DNA from: Oscillospiraceae bacterium
GTDB lineage: Bacteria; Bacillota; Clostridia; Oscillospirales; Oscillospiraceae
Assembly (NCBI GenBank): GCA_017465025.1
Contig: JAFTXM010000134.1
Location: forward strand, 1 to 43,031
DNA: 43,031 nt
Direction of reading: 5' to 3'
In this document: in pieces, positions 8,274-17,178 of the stretch
Layout of the letters: each line of letters starts with the position of its first letter
How positions within the stretch are numbered: the stretch's first letter is position 1
Program-made: the position numbers and the translations under genes
Notes under the pieces: generated by a model
Seen by the model: the letters and a program-made list of their open reading frames with translations, nothing else
What the model was told of the DNA's origin: nothing
Databases searched by the model: none

Positions 8274-11057
8274 TCATTCATCAAAAAGCTCGAAATCTTC
8301 GATGGAATCGTTATCCGGCTCCGGGTAATCGTCCATGGGTGGAAAGTCCTCCGCAACTGCCATACCCAGCTGCACCTGTATCTTGTTCCAGCCTTCACGG
8401 TCAACGATAACACGGCGGGGCTTTGCACCCTCATAGGGGCCGACAATGCCCAGTTCCTCCATCTGGTCAACTATGCGGGCAGCTCTGGAGTAGCCCAGCT
8501 TTACTCGCCGCTGTAGCATGGACACAGAGCAGGACTTGGTCTCCAGAATGACCTCCACAGCCTGAGGCAGCATGGCATCATACTCGTCTGCCATCGATTC
8601 CTCTTCCTTGGGAGCTTTGCCGCCGCTTTCAGCCGCAGTCTTCTCATCAAAGGACTTATTCATATAGGCCTCAAGCTCCGAGTTGCTCTCAGAAGGTGCC
8701 GCACCTTCCTTGATGAATTGGATGACATTCTCGCGCTCATCATCGGACACAAAAGCGCCCTGAATACGCATGGGTTTGCCAAGACCCACAGGAGAAAACA
8801 GCATATCGCCCATACCTACCAGCTTTTCGGCACCGGTCTGGTCGAGAATAATGCGGCTTTCAAGGGATGAGGAAACAGCAAAGGCAATACGGGAGGGAAT
8901 ATTTGCCTTCATGAGGCCGGTGATAACATCTGCGGAGGGGCGCTGGGTGGCCACCACAAGGTGCATACCGGCAGCGCGGCCCATCTGGGCAACGCGGCAT
9001 ATGCTCTCCTCCACTTCCTTTGAGGCTATCATCATAAGGTCGGCAAGCTCGTCTATGATAATTACAACCTGCGGGAGCTTGTCTTCACCGTTTGCCACAC
9101 AGTGCCTGTTGTAGCTTTCAAGGTCTCTCACGCCGATTTCGGAGAACAGGCGGTAGCGCTTGAGCATTTCCACAACGGACCATTGCAGCGCACCTGCCGC
9201 CTTTTTGGGGTCGGTGACTACAGGCACATAGAGATGGGGAATCCCGTTATATATGCCAAGCTCCACCATTTTGGGGTCTATCATGATAAAGCGCACTTCG
9301 TCGGGCCGCGCCTTATAAAGAATACTCATGATAAGCGAGTTCATGCACACCGACTTACCGGAGCCGGTAGTACCGGCGATAAGAAGATGGGGCATTTTCG
9401 CAATATTGCCCACCACAGAGTCACCGCCTATGTCCTTACCCAGCGAGAAGCTGAGCTTGGATTTGGCAGACTGGAACTTGGGGGACTCTATAATATCGCG
9501 AAGGTACACTGTGCTCACAAGCTTATTGGGCACTTCGATGCCGACGGTAGAAATTCTGTCTGGAATGGGGGCGATACGTACATTTATAACGCCCAGAGCC
9601 AAGGCCAGATCGCCCGCAAGGTTTGTAACACGGGCAAGCTTGACACCCTGCTCAAGCTCAATATCATATCTTGTGACCGTAGGGCCGTGGGTAACGCCAA
9701 CGATGGCGGCATGGATGCCGAAGCTGTGGAGAGCTCCTTCAAGCCGCTCCCTGTTGAGCCTTATTTCATCCCTTGCGTCCACATCGGCGGAAATACCGCC
9801 TCTTAAAAGACTGATGGGCGGAAACTCGTAATCGGACACAGCCTCATTGGCAGATATCTCGTCGGCAACGGCCTGCGCTTCTGCCGCAAGCTCAGACCGG
9901 CTGAGCTTCTTTTTGGGGGGATCGGATATCTCGGCGCTCATGGCTACTGGGCGCATAAGCTCATCCACAGTGTTTCTGAGCTCGTCAATATCCACACCGG
10001 CGCGGCGGGCTTCCTCTTCAACGGAGGAATGAAGCTCTGTTTTTTTCACAGGCGGCTTTTCTCTCACGGGAGGCATTTCTCTCATGGGAGGCATTGGGGG
10101 CTTCTCAACGGGCGCCGCAGGCTTCTTTGTACTGCGGGCAGGCTTTCTCGGTTCGGGAGCTTCACTGTAGTAGCTCTCCTGCTTTCTGTCCCGAAGATCC
10201 ACCAGGGGCAGAATGTCATCCATATCTCCCATGGGAATATCCATGACGGAATAGGCCTCTCTTGGGATACGCTCAATCTTCTTCACATTTCGTGCCGGGG
10301 CTCTGGGAGCCGTGGTATTGAGCATAACAGGAGCGACAAACTCCTCATCGTCTGTCATGGGGGTATTGACCACGTACATGGAAGGGTCATACTTTATCAC
10401 GTGGGCGCGCTCCCGGGCCTTGTTCATGGCATCGCCGAACCTGAACTGGAAGCATTTTACAAAGCAGAAGATAAGCGCCACCATCAAAACAGGCAGTGCA
10501 CCATAGGTGCTGAGAGCATTGCCCAGAGCTATGGCAATAAGCCCGCCCAGCACGCCGCCGCAGTCCATATACTGTCCCTGTTCAAAAAGCTGTCCGGAGA
10601 CAAGGGAGATTTCCTGACCTATGTAAAGATCGTCATAGAAGAAAAGATGCCCGATGGCGGCAACAAGAACAGGAATAAAAAGGGCGCAGAATACGCGCAG
10701 GCTTACAGGAAAGCCCTTGTGAAAGCCGAGAATAGCCGCAGCCACCAGAAAAGCCGGCACATAAAGCCAGAAACCCCAGCCCACAAGCCCTTTTATAAGG
10801 GTAGAGAAATATACGATGAATTTCCCGTCGGAATTAAAGTGGCTTATAACCATGAACACCGCCAAAAACAGGAAAACCAAGGCAGACACCTCCCTGCGGA
10901 TGGGAGGTGCAGCGGGTGCGGGGGGCATTATCGGTTCTTCGACCTTTTTTGATTTTGTTGTAGTCTTTTTGGAAGTACTGCTCTTTCCTGTCTTCTTGGC
11001 GGAAGATGTCTTACCGCCGGTCTTTTTTGCAGTACTTGCTTTTTTCGTTTGTGCCAT
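8274..11057 (-). CDS. ftsK: DNA translocase FtsK/SpoIIIE
   Basis: The 927-residue protein starts with a Lys/Ser/Thr-rich cytoplasmic tail (about 1-45), then four or five membrane helices (about 55-205), a charged and Pro-rich linker (about 210-420), and the motor. The Walker A motif is TTGSGKS with the key Lys at 568; Walker B is VVIIIDELADLMM. The winged-helix gamma domain that reads KOPS/SRS polarity sequences follows (about 830-900; RRVKLGYSRAARIVDQME), and a short acidic tail ends the protein. It pumps DNA through the division or sporulation septum. AAGGA lies 9 nt before the ATG. It follows uppP by 21 nt and shares its promoter. FtsK versus SpoIIIE cannot be separated from this one copy. 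Confidence 0.95.
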   Translation of the reverse strand: MAQTKKASTAKKTGGKTSSAKKTGKSSTSKKTTTKSKKVEEPIMPPAPAAPPIRREVSALVFLFLAVFMVISHFNSDGKFIVYFSTLIKGLVGWGFWLYVPAFLVAAAILGFHKGFPVSLRVFCALFIPVLVAAIGHLFFYDDLYIGQEISLVSGQLFEQGQYMDCGGVLGGLIAIALGNALSTYGALPVLMVALIFCFVKCFQFRFGDAMNKARERAHVIKYDPSMYVVNTPMTDDEEFVAPVMLNTTAPRAPARNVKKIERIPREAYSVMDIPMGDMDDILPLVDLRDRKQESYYSEAPEPRKPARSTKKPAAPVEKPPMPPMREMPPVREKPPVKKTELHSSVEEEARRAGVDIDELRNTVDELMRPVAMSAEISDPPKKKLSRSELAAEAQAVADEISANEAVSDYEFPPISLLRGGISADVDARDEIRLNRERLEGALHSFGIHAAIVGVTHGPTVTRYDIELEQGVKLARVTNLAGDLALALGVINVRIAPIPDRISTVGIEVPNKLVSTVYLRDIIESPKFQSAKSKLSFSLGKDIGGDSVVGNIAKMPHLLIAGTTGSGKSVCMNSLIMSILYKARPDEVRFIMIDPKMVELGIYNGIPHLYVPVVTDPKKAAGALQWSVVEMLKRYRLFSEIGVRDLESYNRHCVANGEDKLPQVVIIIDELADLMMIASKEVEESICRVAQMGRAAGMHLVVATQRPSADVITGLMKANIPSRIAFAVSSSLESRIILDQTGAEKLVGMGDMLFSPVGLGKPMRIQGAFVSDDERENVIQFIKEGAAPSESNSELEAYMNKSFDEKTAAESGGKAPKEEESMADEYDAMLPQAVEVILETKSCSVSMLQRRVKLGYSRAARIVDQMEELGIVGPYEGAKPRRVIVDREGWNKIQVQLGMAVAEDFPPMDDYPEPDNDSIEDFELFDE

Positions 11058-11078
11058 TTAAGAAAATCCTTTCTTGGC

Positions 11079-11912
11079 TCAGAAAATCGTTGAGAGGATA
11101 ATGGCCAGAACGCCCATTACCCAGCAGTAATATGAAAAGCCGCCAAATTTACCCTTATCAAAGAAGCGGCGGAAAATACTGATGGAAATTATGCCTGAAA
11201 CCATAGCCGCAACCATGCCTACAAGGTAGGCCGGAACGCTGGCAGGGTCAATTCCCTTTTGAACAGCCTCTGCCAGACTGAGGATATTTGCACCCAGCAC
11301 AACAGGCACGGACATCAAAAAGGAAAATTTCACCGCAAAATCACGGCGCAGACCGGTGGCAATACCGGCGGTGACGGTGATACCGGAGCGGGAGAGGCCG
11401 GGGATCGCCGCGACACACTGGCAAAGGCCGATTATAACAGCATCCAGAATGGTGATATTGGTGCCGGTCTTGCTGCCCTGCACCATTTTGTCAGATATGT
11501 AGAGGGCGCAGCCTGTGAGGATAAGCATTATTCCTATGAACACATTTTTATAGAAAAGCCCGTCAATGAGCTCTTTCACGGGCAGAACAAGGAGCATAGG
11601 GAGCGAGGCCACAACAATCATCAGAAAGAGTCTTGCAGAGGGATAGTGCTTTTGCCGCTGCCCGGCCAGAGGGCCAAGATTTACAACACCCAGAACCTCC
11701 CTGAACATATTGACCATATCCTGCCAGTAAACCACGATTATTGATGACAGGGTACCAAGGTGCAAAAGCACATCAAAGAAAACATGGCCATTGTCCACAG
11801 TGGACATATCGAAAAGATTATTCATGATAGAAAGATGACCGGAGCTGGAAATAGGCAAAAACTCAGCTATACCCTGCACCAGACCCAAAACTATCGCATT
11901 CCACACGGACAT
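11079..11912 (-). CDS. uppP: Undecaprenyl-diphosphatase (UppP/BacA)
   Basis: The 277-residue membrane protein carries both catalytic signatures of the BacA family: AEFLPISSSGHLSIM near residue 20 and PGLSRSGITVTAGI near residue 165. The enzyme dephosphorylates undecaprenyl pyrophosphate on the outer face of the membrane, recycling the lipid carrier for peptidoglycan and other wall polymers; it gives some bacitracin tolerance. About seven or eight helices are visible. GGGGGT lies 8 nt before the ATG at 11912. It heads the uppP-ftsK unit, downstream of a good promoter. Confidence 0.95.
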   Translation of the reverse strand: MSVWNAIVLGLVQGIAEFLPISSSGHLSIMNNLFDMSTVDNGHVFFDVLLHLGTLSSIIVVYWQDMVNMFREVLGVVNLGPLAGQRQKHYPSARLFLMIVVASLPMLLVLPVKELIDGLFYKNVFIGIMLILTGCALYISDKMVQGSKTGTNITILDAVIIGLCQCVAAIPGLSRSGITVTAGIATGLRRDFAVKFSFLMSVPVVLGANILSLAEAVQKGIDPASVPAYLVGMVAAMVSGIISISIFRRFFDKGKFGGFSYYCWVMGVLAIILSTIF

Positions 11913-11944
11913 ACACGCTTACCCCCATAATAATCGTAATAATT

Positions 11945-11973
11945 ATTTTAACACAATTTTATGTAAAGTACAA
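11945..11973 (-). promoter_or_regulatory. Promoter of the uppP-ftsK unit
   Basis: On the minus strand, TTGTAC (11968-11973), a 17-nt spacer and TAAAAT (11945-11950). The predicted leader is about 26 nt before the uppP ATG. Confidence 0.65.
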
Positions 11974-12000
11974 TACTTATTACAAGTTCGGATTTATTTA

Positions 12001-12027
12001 AAAAGGACGGGTTTATTCCGTCCTTTT
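12001..12027 (-). terminator. tepA terminator overlapping its stop codon
   Basis: A 10-bp perfect stem (12001-12010 with 12018-12027) has a 7-nt loop. On the minus strand it is followed by TTTTTAAAT-type sequence. The upstream arm encodes the last residues of TepA (DKRT), and the stop codon is in the loop. Confidence 0.65.
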
Positions 12028-12645
12028 GTCTATTTCCATGTGAAGACAGTCCAGAGCATCCCTCAAAGTTCCAAGGCTGTCAATAAGCCCGAGACTCACC
12101 GCCTTCTCCCCGTATATAACGCTGCCCACATCATTTGCCAGCTCATCCGTATTGGTCATAAGACCCAGATAGTCTTCCCTGCTGATTTTGGAGTGAGCTG
12201 TTACAAAGCCCACTATGCGCTCCTGAATACGGGCAAAATAATTATATGTCTGAGGTACACCTATTACAACTCCGTTTATCCGAACAGGATGTATGGTCAT
12301 GGCGGCGGAGGGTGCAATGAAGCTTCTTTTAGCCGCCACTGCCAGAGGAACGCCGATGGAGTGACCGCCGCCCAGCACAAGAGAGGCTGTAGGCTTGCTC
12401 ATGCCGGCAATGAGCTCTGCTATGGCAAGGCCCGCTTCCACATCGCCGCCCATGGTATTGAGAAGCACCAGCAAGCCGCCTATCTCCGGGCTTTCCTCCA
12501 CCGCCGCGATAAGGGGCAGAACATGCTCATACTTGGTGCTTTTGCTGTCTTCGGGCAGTATCTGGTGACCCTCTATCTGCCCGACAATGGTAAGGCATTG
12601 GATAGTTCCGCCTTTTGCTGCACCCAGCTCCTTAATCTCGTCCAA
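12013..12645 (-). CDS. tepA: TepA-type ClpP-like serine protease
   Basis: The 210-residue product belongs to the ClpP/crotonase fold. NTMGGDVEAGLAIAELI precedes the nucleophile region LVLGGGHSIGVPLA (catalytic Ser), and the His is in MTIHPVRI. LTIVGQIEGHQ near the N-terminus and the GVPQTYNY region are typical of Bacillus TepA (YmfB), described as a translocation-enhancing protein and germination-related peptidase. I chose TTG at 12645 because AGGTGA lies 5 nt upstream and homologues begin here. A frame open to 12717 would have to be read through a terminator hairpin. The ribosome binding site is inside the right arm of that hairpin, so folding could also block translation. Confidence 0.85.
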   Translation of the reverse strand: MDEIKELGAAKGGTIQCLTIVGQIEGHQILPEDSKSTKYEHVLPLIAAVEESPEIGGLLVLLNTMGGDVEAGLAIAELIAGMSKPTASLVLGGGHSIGVPLAVAAKRSFIAPSAAMTIHPVRINGVVIGVPQTYNYFARIQERIVGFVTAHSKISREDYLGLMTNTDELANDVGSVIYGEKAVSLGLIDSLGTLRDALDCLHMEIDKRTE

Positions 12646-12680
12646 AAAAATCACCTCAGAGCTATTATGCCCTGAGGTGA
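12644..12680 (-). terminator. Terminator between the M18 peptidase gene and tepA, covering the tepA ribosome binding site
   Basis: A 9-bp perfect stem (12651-12659 with 12672-12680) is followed on the minus strand by seven T residues that run into the TTG start of tepA. The distal arm contains AGGTGA, the tepA ribosome binding site. The element begins 15 nt after the M18 peptidase stop codon. Confidence 0.7.
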
Positions 12681-12694
12681 ACGGGATAATGAAA

Positions 12695-14077
12695 TTACTT
12701 TGCGCTGTAAGCTGCAAGAACGCCCTTGTAGGTCATATAGCAGTCAAACTTTGAGACTACTTCAAAGGGGGCGTGCATGCTCAGAACGGGTACGCCTGCG
12801 TCAATGGTGTCGATATTGCGGTTTGCCATGAACTTGGCTATTGTACCGCCGCCGCCCTGATCCACCTTACCAAGCTCCGCCATCTGCCAGACAACATTGT
12901 TCTCGCCGAAAAGCTTTCTCAGATAGGCCACCACCTCGGCGGAAGCGTCACTGGTGCCGGACTTGCCGCGTGCGCCGGTAAACTTGCAGATGCCCATGCC
13001 GTAGTTGATCTTGGAGTCGCTTCGTTTCTCAGATACTTCGGGATAAAGAGGATCATAGGCATTGCAGACATCGGCGGAGAGGCAGAAGCTATTGGCGTAG
13101 CAATGTCTGAGCTTTACGCCCTGCTGGTCGCAAAGGTCTTCCATGAAGCAGTCGAATGCGGCACTCTGCATACCGGTAACACCGTCAGAGCCGGTCTCTT
13201 CCTTGTCGGCAAGGATGCAGACGCAAGTCTTTGCAGGGTTTTCAACGTCAAAAATGGCTTTAAGCTCAGCATAGGCACAGACCCTGTCGTCGTGAGCGTA
13301 GCCGCCTATAAGTGAGCGGTCAAGACCGACTTCACACACGTCAAAGGCGGGAACGGCAGTAAGCTCGGCAGAGAGGAAATCCTCCTCTGTGATACCGTAG
13401 CTGTCGTTGAGAATACTCATGACGGCAAGCTTTACTCTGTCCTTGCCCTCGTCGGCATAGGGTACGCTGCCTATGAGAATATTGAGGCCCTCGCCGGTAA
13501 TGCCATCCGCCATGGTCTTGGTCATCTGATCCTTGGCAAGATGGGGCAGAAGGTCGGTAATGACGAACTTGGGCTCACCGGCACGGCGACCGATGCTCAC
13601 TTCAACTACTTCGCCGGAACGAAGGGCTACAACACCGTGAAGCTCCAGAGGAATGGTGACCCACTGGTACTTCTTTATGCCGCCGTAGTAGTGAGTCTTG
13701 AAATAGCACATCTCGTCAGACTCGTACACAGTTACCTGCTTGAGATCAATTCTGGGAGCATCCACGTGGGCGCCGGCGATAACAGCACCCTCGCTTAGAG
13801 GTTTTTCGCCGATGACAGCAAGGATAAGGGCCTTGCCGCGGTTATTTCTATATATCCTGGCACCGGCCTTCAGCTCCATGCCGGGAACATACTCCACAAA
13901 GCCCCGTTCCTTCGCAAGAGCGATGGCGTTGCTCACGGCCTCACGCTCGGTGCGGGATTCGTCCAGATAGGACATATATCCTGCGCTGTAGTCCTCAAGC
14001 GCCATGCGCTCTTCAGCGTCAATAAGGTCGTAGCCGTTTTTCTGCTCATAAAAAAGCTCTTTTCTCAATTCGTCCAT
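12695..14077 (-). CDS. M18-family aminopeptidase (aspartyl aminopeptidase type)
   Basis: The 460-residue enzyme matches family M18, dinuclear zinc aminopeptidases that remove N-terminal residues, often acidic ones, and assemble as dodecamers. Metal-ligand motifs are visible in order: AGAHVDAPRIDL (His, Asp), DKEETGSDGVTGMQ (catalytic Glu and ligand Glu), and VPVLSMHAPFEVVSKFD (C-terminal His). GGAGGT precedes the ATG at 14077 by 8 nt and lies in the 3' end of the tsaC-coaE gene. It is the third gene of the prfA operon and is closed by the terminator at 12644-12680. Confidence 0.9.
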   Translation of the reverse strand: MDELRKELFYEQKNGYDLIDAEERMALEDYSAGYMSYLDESRTEREAVSNAIALAKERGFVEYVPGMELKAGARIYRNNRGKALILAVIGEKPLSEGAVIAGAHVDAPRIDLKQVTVYESDEMCYFKTHYYGGIKKYQWVTIPLELHGVVALRSGEVVEVSIGRRAGEPKFVITDLLPHLAKDQMTKTMADGITGEGLNILIGSVPYADEGKDRVKLAVMSILNDSYGITEEDFLSAELTAVPAFDVCEVGLDRSLIGGYAHDDRVCAYAELKAIFDVENPAKTCVCILADKEETGSDGVTGMQSAAFDCFMEDLCDQQGVKLRHCYANSFCLSADVCNAYDPLYPEVSEKRSDSKINYGMGICKFTGARGKSGTSDASAEVVAYLRKLFGENNVVWQMAELGKVDQGGGGTIAKFMANRNIDTIDAGVPVLSMHAPFEVVSKFDCYMTYKGVLAAYSAK

Positions 14078-14078
14078 T

Positions 14079-15275
14079 TTATAATACCTCCGTCAGTAAA
14101 TTTATCACTAAGTCGCAGAATTCTTCCTGCGTTCCGTTGTTGTAAAGGATATGATCACATTTTTCTATGAAGTAAGAGTCCTCACGCTGGGCATCAATGC
14201 GCTGATAGGCGGCAGCCTTATCAATGCCGTCTCTTTTCATTATACGCTCTGCACGCTTTTCCCTGTCGGACAGCACGCCGATAACAGTATCGCAGAGGCC
14301 GGAAAGGCCGCTGCCGATAAGCTCAATTGCGTCTATCGCCGCAATTTTACCGCCGGCCATGGCAAAGCTGCGAAGCCTTCTTCCAAGCTCTGCACCTATG
14401 TGGGCATGGCTTATCCTGTTTAAAGCGGCAAGCTCCTCCGGGTCGGAAAATACTATGCTGCCGAGTTTTTTTCTGTTGAGTACGCCATTTTCCACCGTAC
14501 CGGGGAAACGCTCGTCAAGCTCGGATATAAGAGCTTTGTCCTCTTCAAGAAGCTGGTGATAGATGCTGTCGCAGTCCAGAAGGAGCGCGCCGAAGCTTTC
14601 AAGCTGCTTTAGTACTGTGGTTTTGCCGCAGCCGGTAGGCCCGGTAATACCCAGTATGCACATATTATCTGTCAGAGCCTCGGCAATATCTTCCTCTGAG
14701 AGCGCAGCCTGACGCAGTATTCTGTAGGGTGTCCGGCTCATATCCAAAAGCGTGGACTCAAGCCCGATGCCACATTCTCCGCCGTCGATGACGGCCTCTA
14801 TGCTGCCGTCAAAATATGCCATTACTTCCCCTGCCGTTTTGGGGCTTGGCATATCAGAAGGATTGGCAGAGGGAGCGGCAAGGGGCAAGCCGGTCAGCTT
14901 CAAAAGCTCCAGCGTTTTCGGATGGTCCGGGCAGCGAAGGCCAACTGTACTGCCGCCTGCCCGTACAATATCCGGCACAATATCCTTTGATTTTAAAACT
15001 ATAGTCAGCGGGCCGGGCCAGAATTTATCTGCAAGGGCAAAGGCCGCATCAGGCACATCTTCGCAGTATTTCCCTATGGCGCTTTTATCCGGCACCATAA
15101 GGGACAGCGGCTTTATGGCGGGTCTGCCCTTGACCTCGTATATACGCTCCACCGCTTTTTCATCAAGGCCGTTTCCCGCAAGGCCGTAAACCGTTTCGGT
15201 CGGCACAGCCACAAGACCGCCGGACTTGATTATATCAGCGGCCTCGGTAATTCCATTATCAATAAGCAGGGTCAT
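14079..15275 (-). CDS. Fusion of threonylcarbamoyl-AMP synthase (TsaC/YrdC) and dephospho-CoA kinase (CoaE)
   Basis: One uninterrupted frame of 398 residues carries two complete enzymes. Residues 1 to about 200 form a YrdC domain: VAVPTETVYGLAG, VKGRPAIKPL and APSANPSDMPSP. These bind threonine, bicarbonate and ATP to make L-threonylcarbamoyl-AMP for t6A37 tRNA modification. Residues 206-398 form CoaE: P-loop GITGPTGCGKTTV (Lys 218), LLLDCDSIYHQLL, NRKKLGSIVFSDPEEL and the lid region EKRAERIMKRDG. CoaE phosphorylates dephospho-CoA, the last step of CoA synthesis. The YrdC part lacks the extra Sua5 domain. The start is ATG 15275, with GGAGG 7 nt upstream inside the prfA end; the GTG at 15281 is only 1 nt from that site and is unlikely. 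Each domain has near-normal family length, so this is a true fusion, not a frameshift. Confidence 0.85.
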   Translation of the reverse strand: MTLLIDNGITEAADIIKSGGLVAVPTETVYGLAGNGLDEKAVERIYEVKGRPAIKPLSLMVPDKSAIGKYCEDVPDAAFALADKFWPGPLTIVLKSKDIVPDIVRAGGSTVGLRCPDHPKTLELLKLTGLPLAAPSANPSDMPSPKTAGEVMAYFDGSIEAVIDGGECGIGLESTLLDMSRTPYRILRQAALSEEDIAEALTDNMCILGITGPTGCGKTTVLKQLESFGALLLDCDSIYHQLLEEDKALISELDERFPGTVENGVLNRKKLGSIVFSDPEELAALNRISHAHIGAELGRRLRSFAMAGGKIAAIDAIELIGSGLSGLCDTVIGVLSDREKRAERIMKRDGIDKAAAYQRIDAQREDSYFIEKCDHILYNNGTQEEFCDLVINLLTEVL

Positions 15276-15277
15276 AC

Positions 15278-16348
15278 TCACGCCTCCGTCTGGGCAGCCA
15301 GCTTCGCTGCCTGGTCTGCGGTAACGATGGCATCGATAAGCGAATCCAAATCGCCGTTTATAATATTTGCAATATTGAAATTCTTATTATCGCCGCTGAG
15401 CCTATGGTCTGTTACTCTGTTCTGGGGGAAATTATAGGTGCGGATACGCTCTGAGCGGTCGCCGGAGCCTATCTGGCTTTTGCGCTCTGAGGCAAGGGCG
15501 GCGTTCTGTTTGGCAAGTTCCGCCTCATAGAGCTTGGAGCGCAAAATCTGCATGGCTCTGTCCTTATTTTTATGCTGGCTGCGTTCATCCTGACACTCCA
15601 CCACGACACCGGTGGGCAGATGGGTTATGCGTATGGCGGACTCGGTTTTATTGACGTGCTGACCGCCTGCACCGGAGGAGCGGAAAGTATCTATCTTAAG
15701 GTCATTGGGGTCAAGCTTGAAATCAACCTCACCGACTTCCGGCAGCACCGCCACCGTAGCGGCGCTGGTGTGTATCCTGCCGCCGGACTCTGTGACCGGT
15801 ACGCGCTGAACACGGTGCCCTCCCGCTTCAAACTTAAGGCGTGAGTAGGCCCCCTGACCTTCAATGACAAAGCTGATTTCTTTTATGCCGCCGAGCTCAG
15901 TCTCATTCACATTGGCTACTTCTATTTTCCAGCCCCGGCGCTCCGCGTACATGGAATACATTCTGAAAAGGTCGGAGGCAAAGAGCATCCCCTCCTCGCC
16001 GCCTACGCCGCCGCGTATCTCCATGATGACATTTTTATTGTCATTGGGGTCCTTGGGTAAAAGCAATATTTTTATCTCCTGCTCAAGACGCTCCTTATCC
16101 GCCTTGGCCTGAGAATACTCCTCCTGGGCAAGCTCACGAAACTCAGCATCGTTCATAAGCTCCAGAGCCGAGTCCATATCCCTTGAGGCCTTTTCATAGG
16201 CGTTGTACGCCTCCACAACAGGGGCAAGCTCACGGCTCTCCCTGTCGCAGCGGGCAAAAAGCGCAGCATCCTGATAGGTTTCAGGCTGCTGCATACGCGC
16301 CAGAAGCTGCTCATACTGAATTTTTATGGCTTTGAGTTTGTCAAACAT
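15278..16348 (-). CDS. prfA: Peptide chain release factor 1
   Basis: The 356-residue product is a class I release factor. The stop-codon recognition region GGHRVQRVPVTESGGRIHTSA contains the PxT tripeptide (PVT) of RF1, which reads UAA and UAG, and the universally conserved peptide-release motif is in RSSGAGGQHVNKTESAIR. ATG 16348 (MFDKLKAI) follows GGAG by 6 nt and is preferred over TTG 16360. It heads the operon with the tsaC-coaE fusion and the M18 peptidase. In many Bacillota prfA and tsaC are neighbours; the usual PrmC methyltransferase gene is absent here. Confidence 0.95.
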   Translation of the reverse strand: MFDKLKAIKIQYEQLLARMQQPETYQDAALFARCDRESRELAPVVEAYNAYEKASRDMDSALELMNDAEFRELAQEEYSQAKADKERLEQEIKILLLPKDPNDNKNVIMEIRGGVGGEEGMLFASDLFRMYSMYAERRGWKIEVANVNETELGGIKEISFVIEGQGAYSRLKFEAGGHRVQRVPVTESGGRIHTSAATVAVLPEVGEVDFKLDPNDLKIDTFRSSGAGGQHVNKTESAIRITHLPTGVVVECQDERSQHKNKDRAMQILRSKLYEAELAKQNAALASERKSQIGSGDRSERIRTYNFPQNRVTDHRLSGDNKNFNIANIINGDLDSLIDAIVTADQAAKLAAQTEA

Positions 16349-16381
16349 ACAGTGCTCCAAACATTTACAATTATGCCGTTT

Positions 16382-16410
16382 ATTTTAGCACAAGGAGATT
16401 GGGATGTAAA
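16382..16410 (-). promoter_or_regulatory. Promoter of the prfA operon
   Basis: On the minus strand, TTTACA (16405-16410), a 17-nt spacer, and TAAAAT (16382-16387) preceded by TGC, an extended -10. It lies 34 nt before the prfA start. Confidence 0.7.
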
Positions 16411-16426
16411 CCGAGACACAAAACAA

Positions 16427-16457
16427 AAAACTCACCGCCCGATGAGCAGTGAGTTTT
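16427..16457 (-). terminator. Terminator of the liv operon
   Basis: A 9-bp stem (16427-16435 with 16449-16457) is followed on the minus strand by TTTTTTGTTTT-type sequence. It lies 10 nt past livF and just ahead of the prfA promoter. Confidence 0.75.
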
Positions 16458-16467
16458 ACGCATTGAT

Positions 16468-17178
16468 TTATTTGCCGAGATAAGCCTTTTTGACCTCATC
16501 ATTGCTGAGAAGCTCTGCACCAGTACCGGAAAGAGTAATTCTGCCGGTTTCAAGAACATAGGCATAGTCGGCAATCTTGAGAGCCATATTGGCGTTCTGC
16601 TCAATGAGAAGGACGGTGACACCCTGCTTGTTTATCTCCTTGATAATATCAAAGATGCCCTTGACAATCAAAGGAGCAAGACCCAAAGAAGGCTCATCCA
16701 TCATGATGACCTTGGGGCGGCTCATGAGGGCACGGGCCACGGCCAGCATCTGCTGCTCACCGCCGGAAAGAGTACCGGCAAGCTGCCATTCGCGCTCCTT
16801 GAGTCTGGGGAAGAGATCGTAGACCCATGCAATATCATCCTTCAGATCGTCCTTACGGAGATATGCGCCTATCTTGATGTTCTCAAGAACGGTCAGATCC
16901 GCAAAAACTCTTCTGCCTTCGGGAACAAGGGTAATGCCCTTGGAAACGATGGAGGTGGTTTCCTTGCCAACAAGCTCTTCACCGTTGAAGGTGATGGAGC
17001 CGCTCTTGGGCTTAACAAGACCGACAACGGACTTGAGAGTAGTGGATTTACCTGCACCGTTTGCGCCGATGAGGGTAACAATCTGGCCTGCGGGAACATC
17101 GAAAGAAATACCCTTTACGGCCTCAATGCCGCCGTAATTGACCTGCAAATCCTTAACGGAAAGAATTATATCACTCAT
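16468..17178 (-). CDS. livF: Branched-chain amino acid ABC transporter ATPase LivF
   Basis: This 236-residue ATPase has Walker A GANGAGKSTT (about 38-47), the LSGGEQQM signature and Walker B VIMMDEPSLGLAP. It matches LivF by size and by the tail IEQNANMALKIADYAYVLE. It pairs with LivG on the cytoplasmic face to power branched-chain amino acid import. Its ATG overlaps the livG stop by 8 nt, and GGGGGTGA lies upstream. It is the last gene before the terminator at 16427-16457. Confidence 0.95.
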   Translation of the reverse strand: MSDIILSVKDLQVNYGGIEAVKGISFDVPAGQIVTLIGANGAGKSTTLKSVVGLVKPKSGSITFNGEELVGKETTSIVSKGITLVPEGRRVFADLTVLENIKIGAYLRKDDLKDDIAWVYDLFPRLKEREWQLAGTLSGGEQQMLAVARALMSRPKVIMMDEPSLGLAPLIVKGIFDIIKEINKQGVTVLLIEQNANMALKIADYAYVLETGRITLSGTGAELLSNDEVKKAYLGK

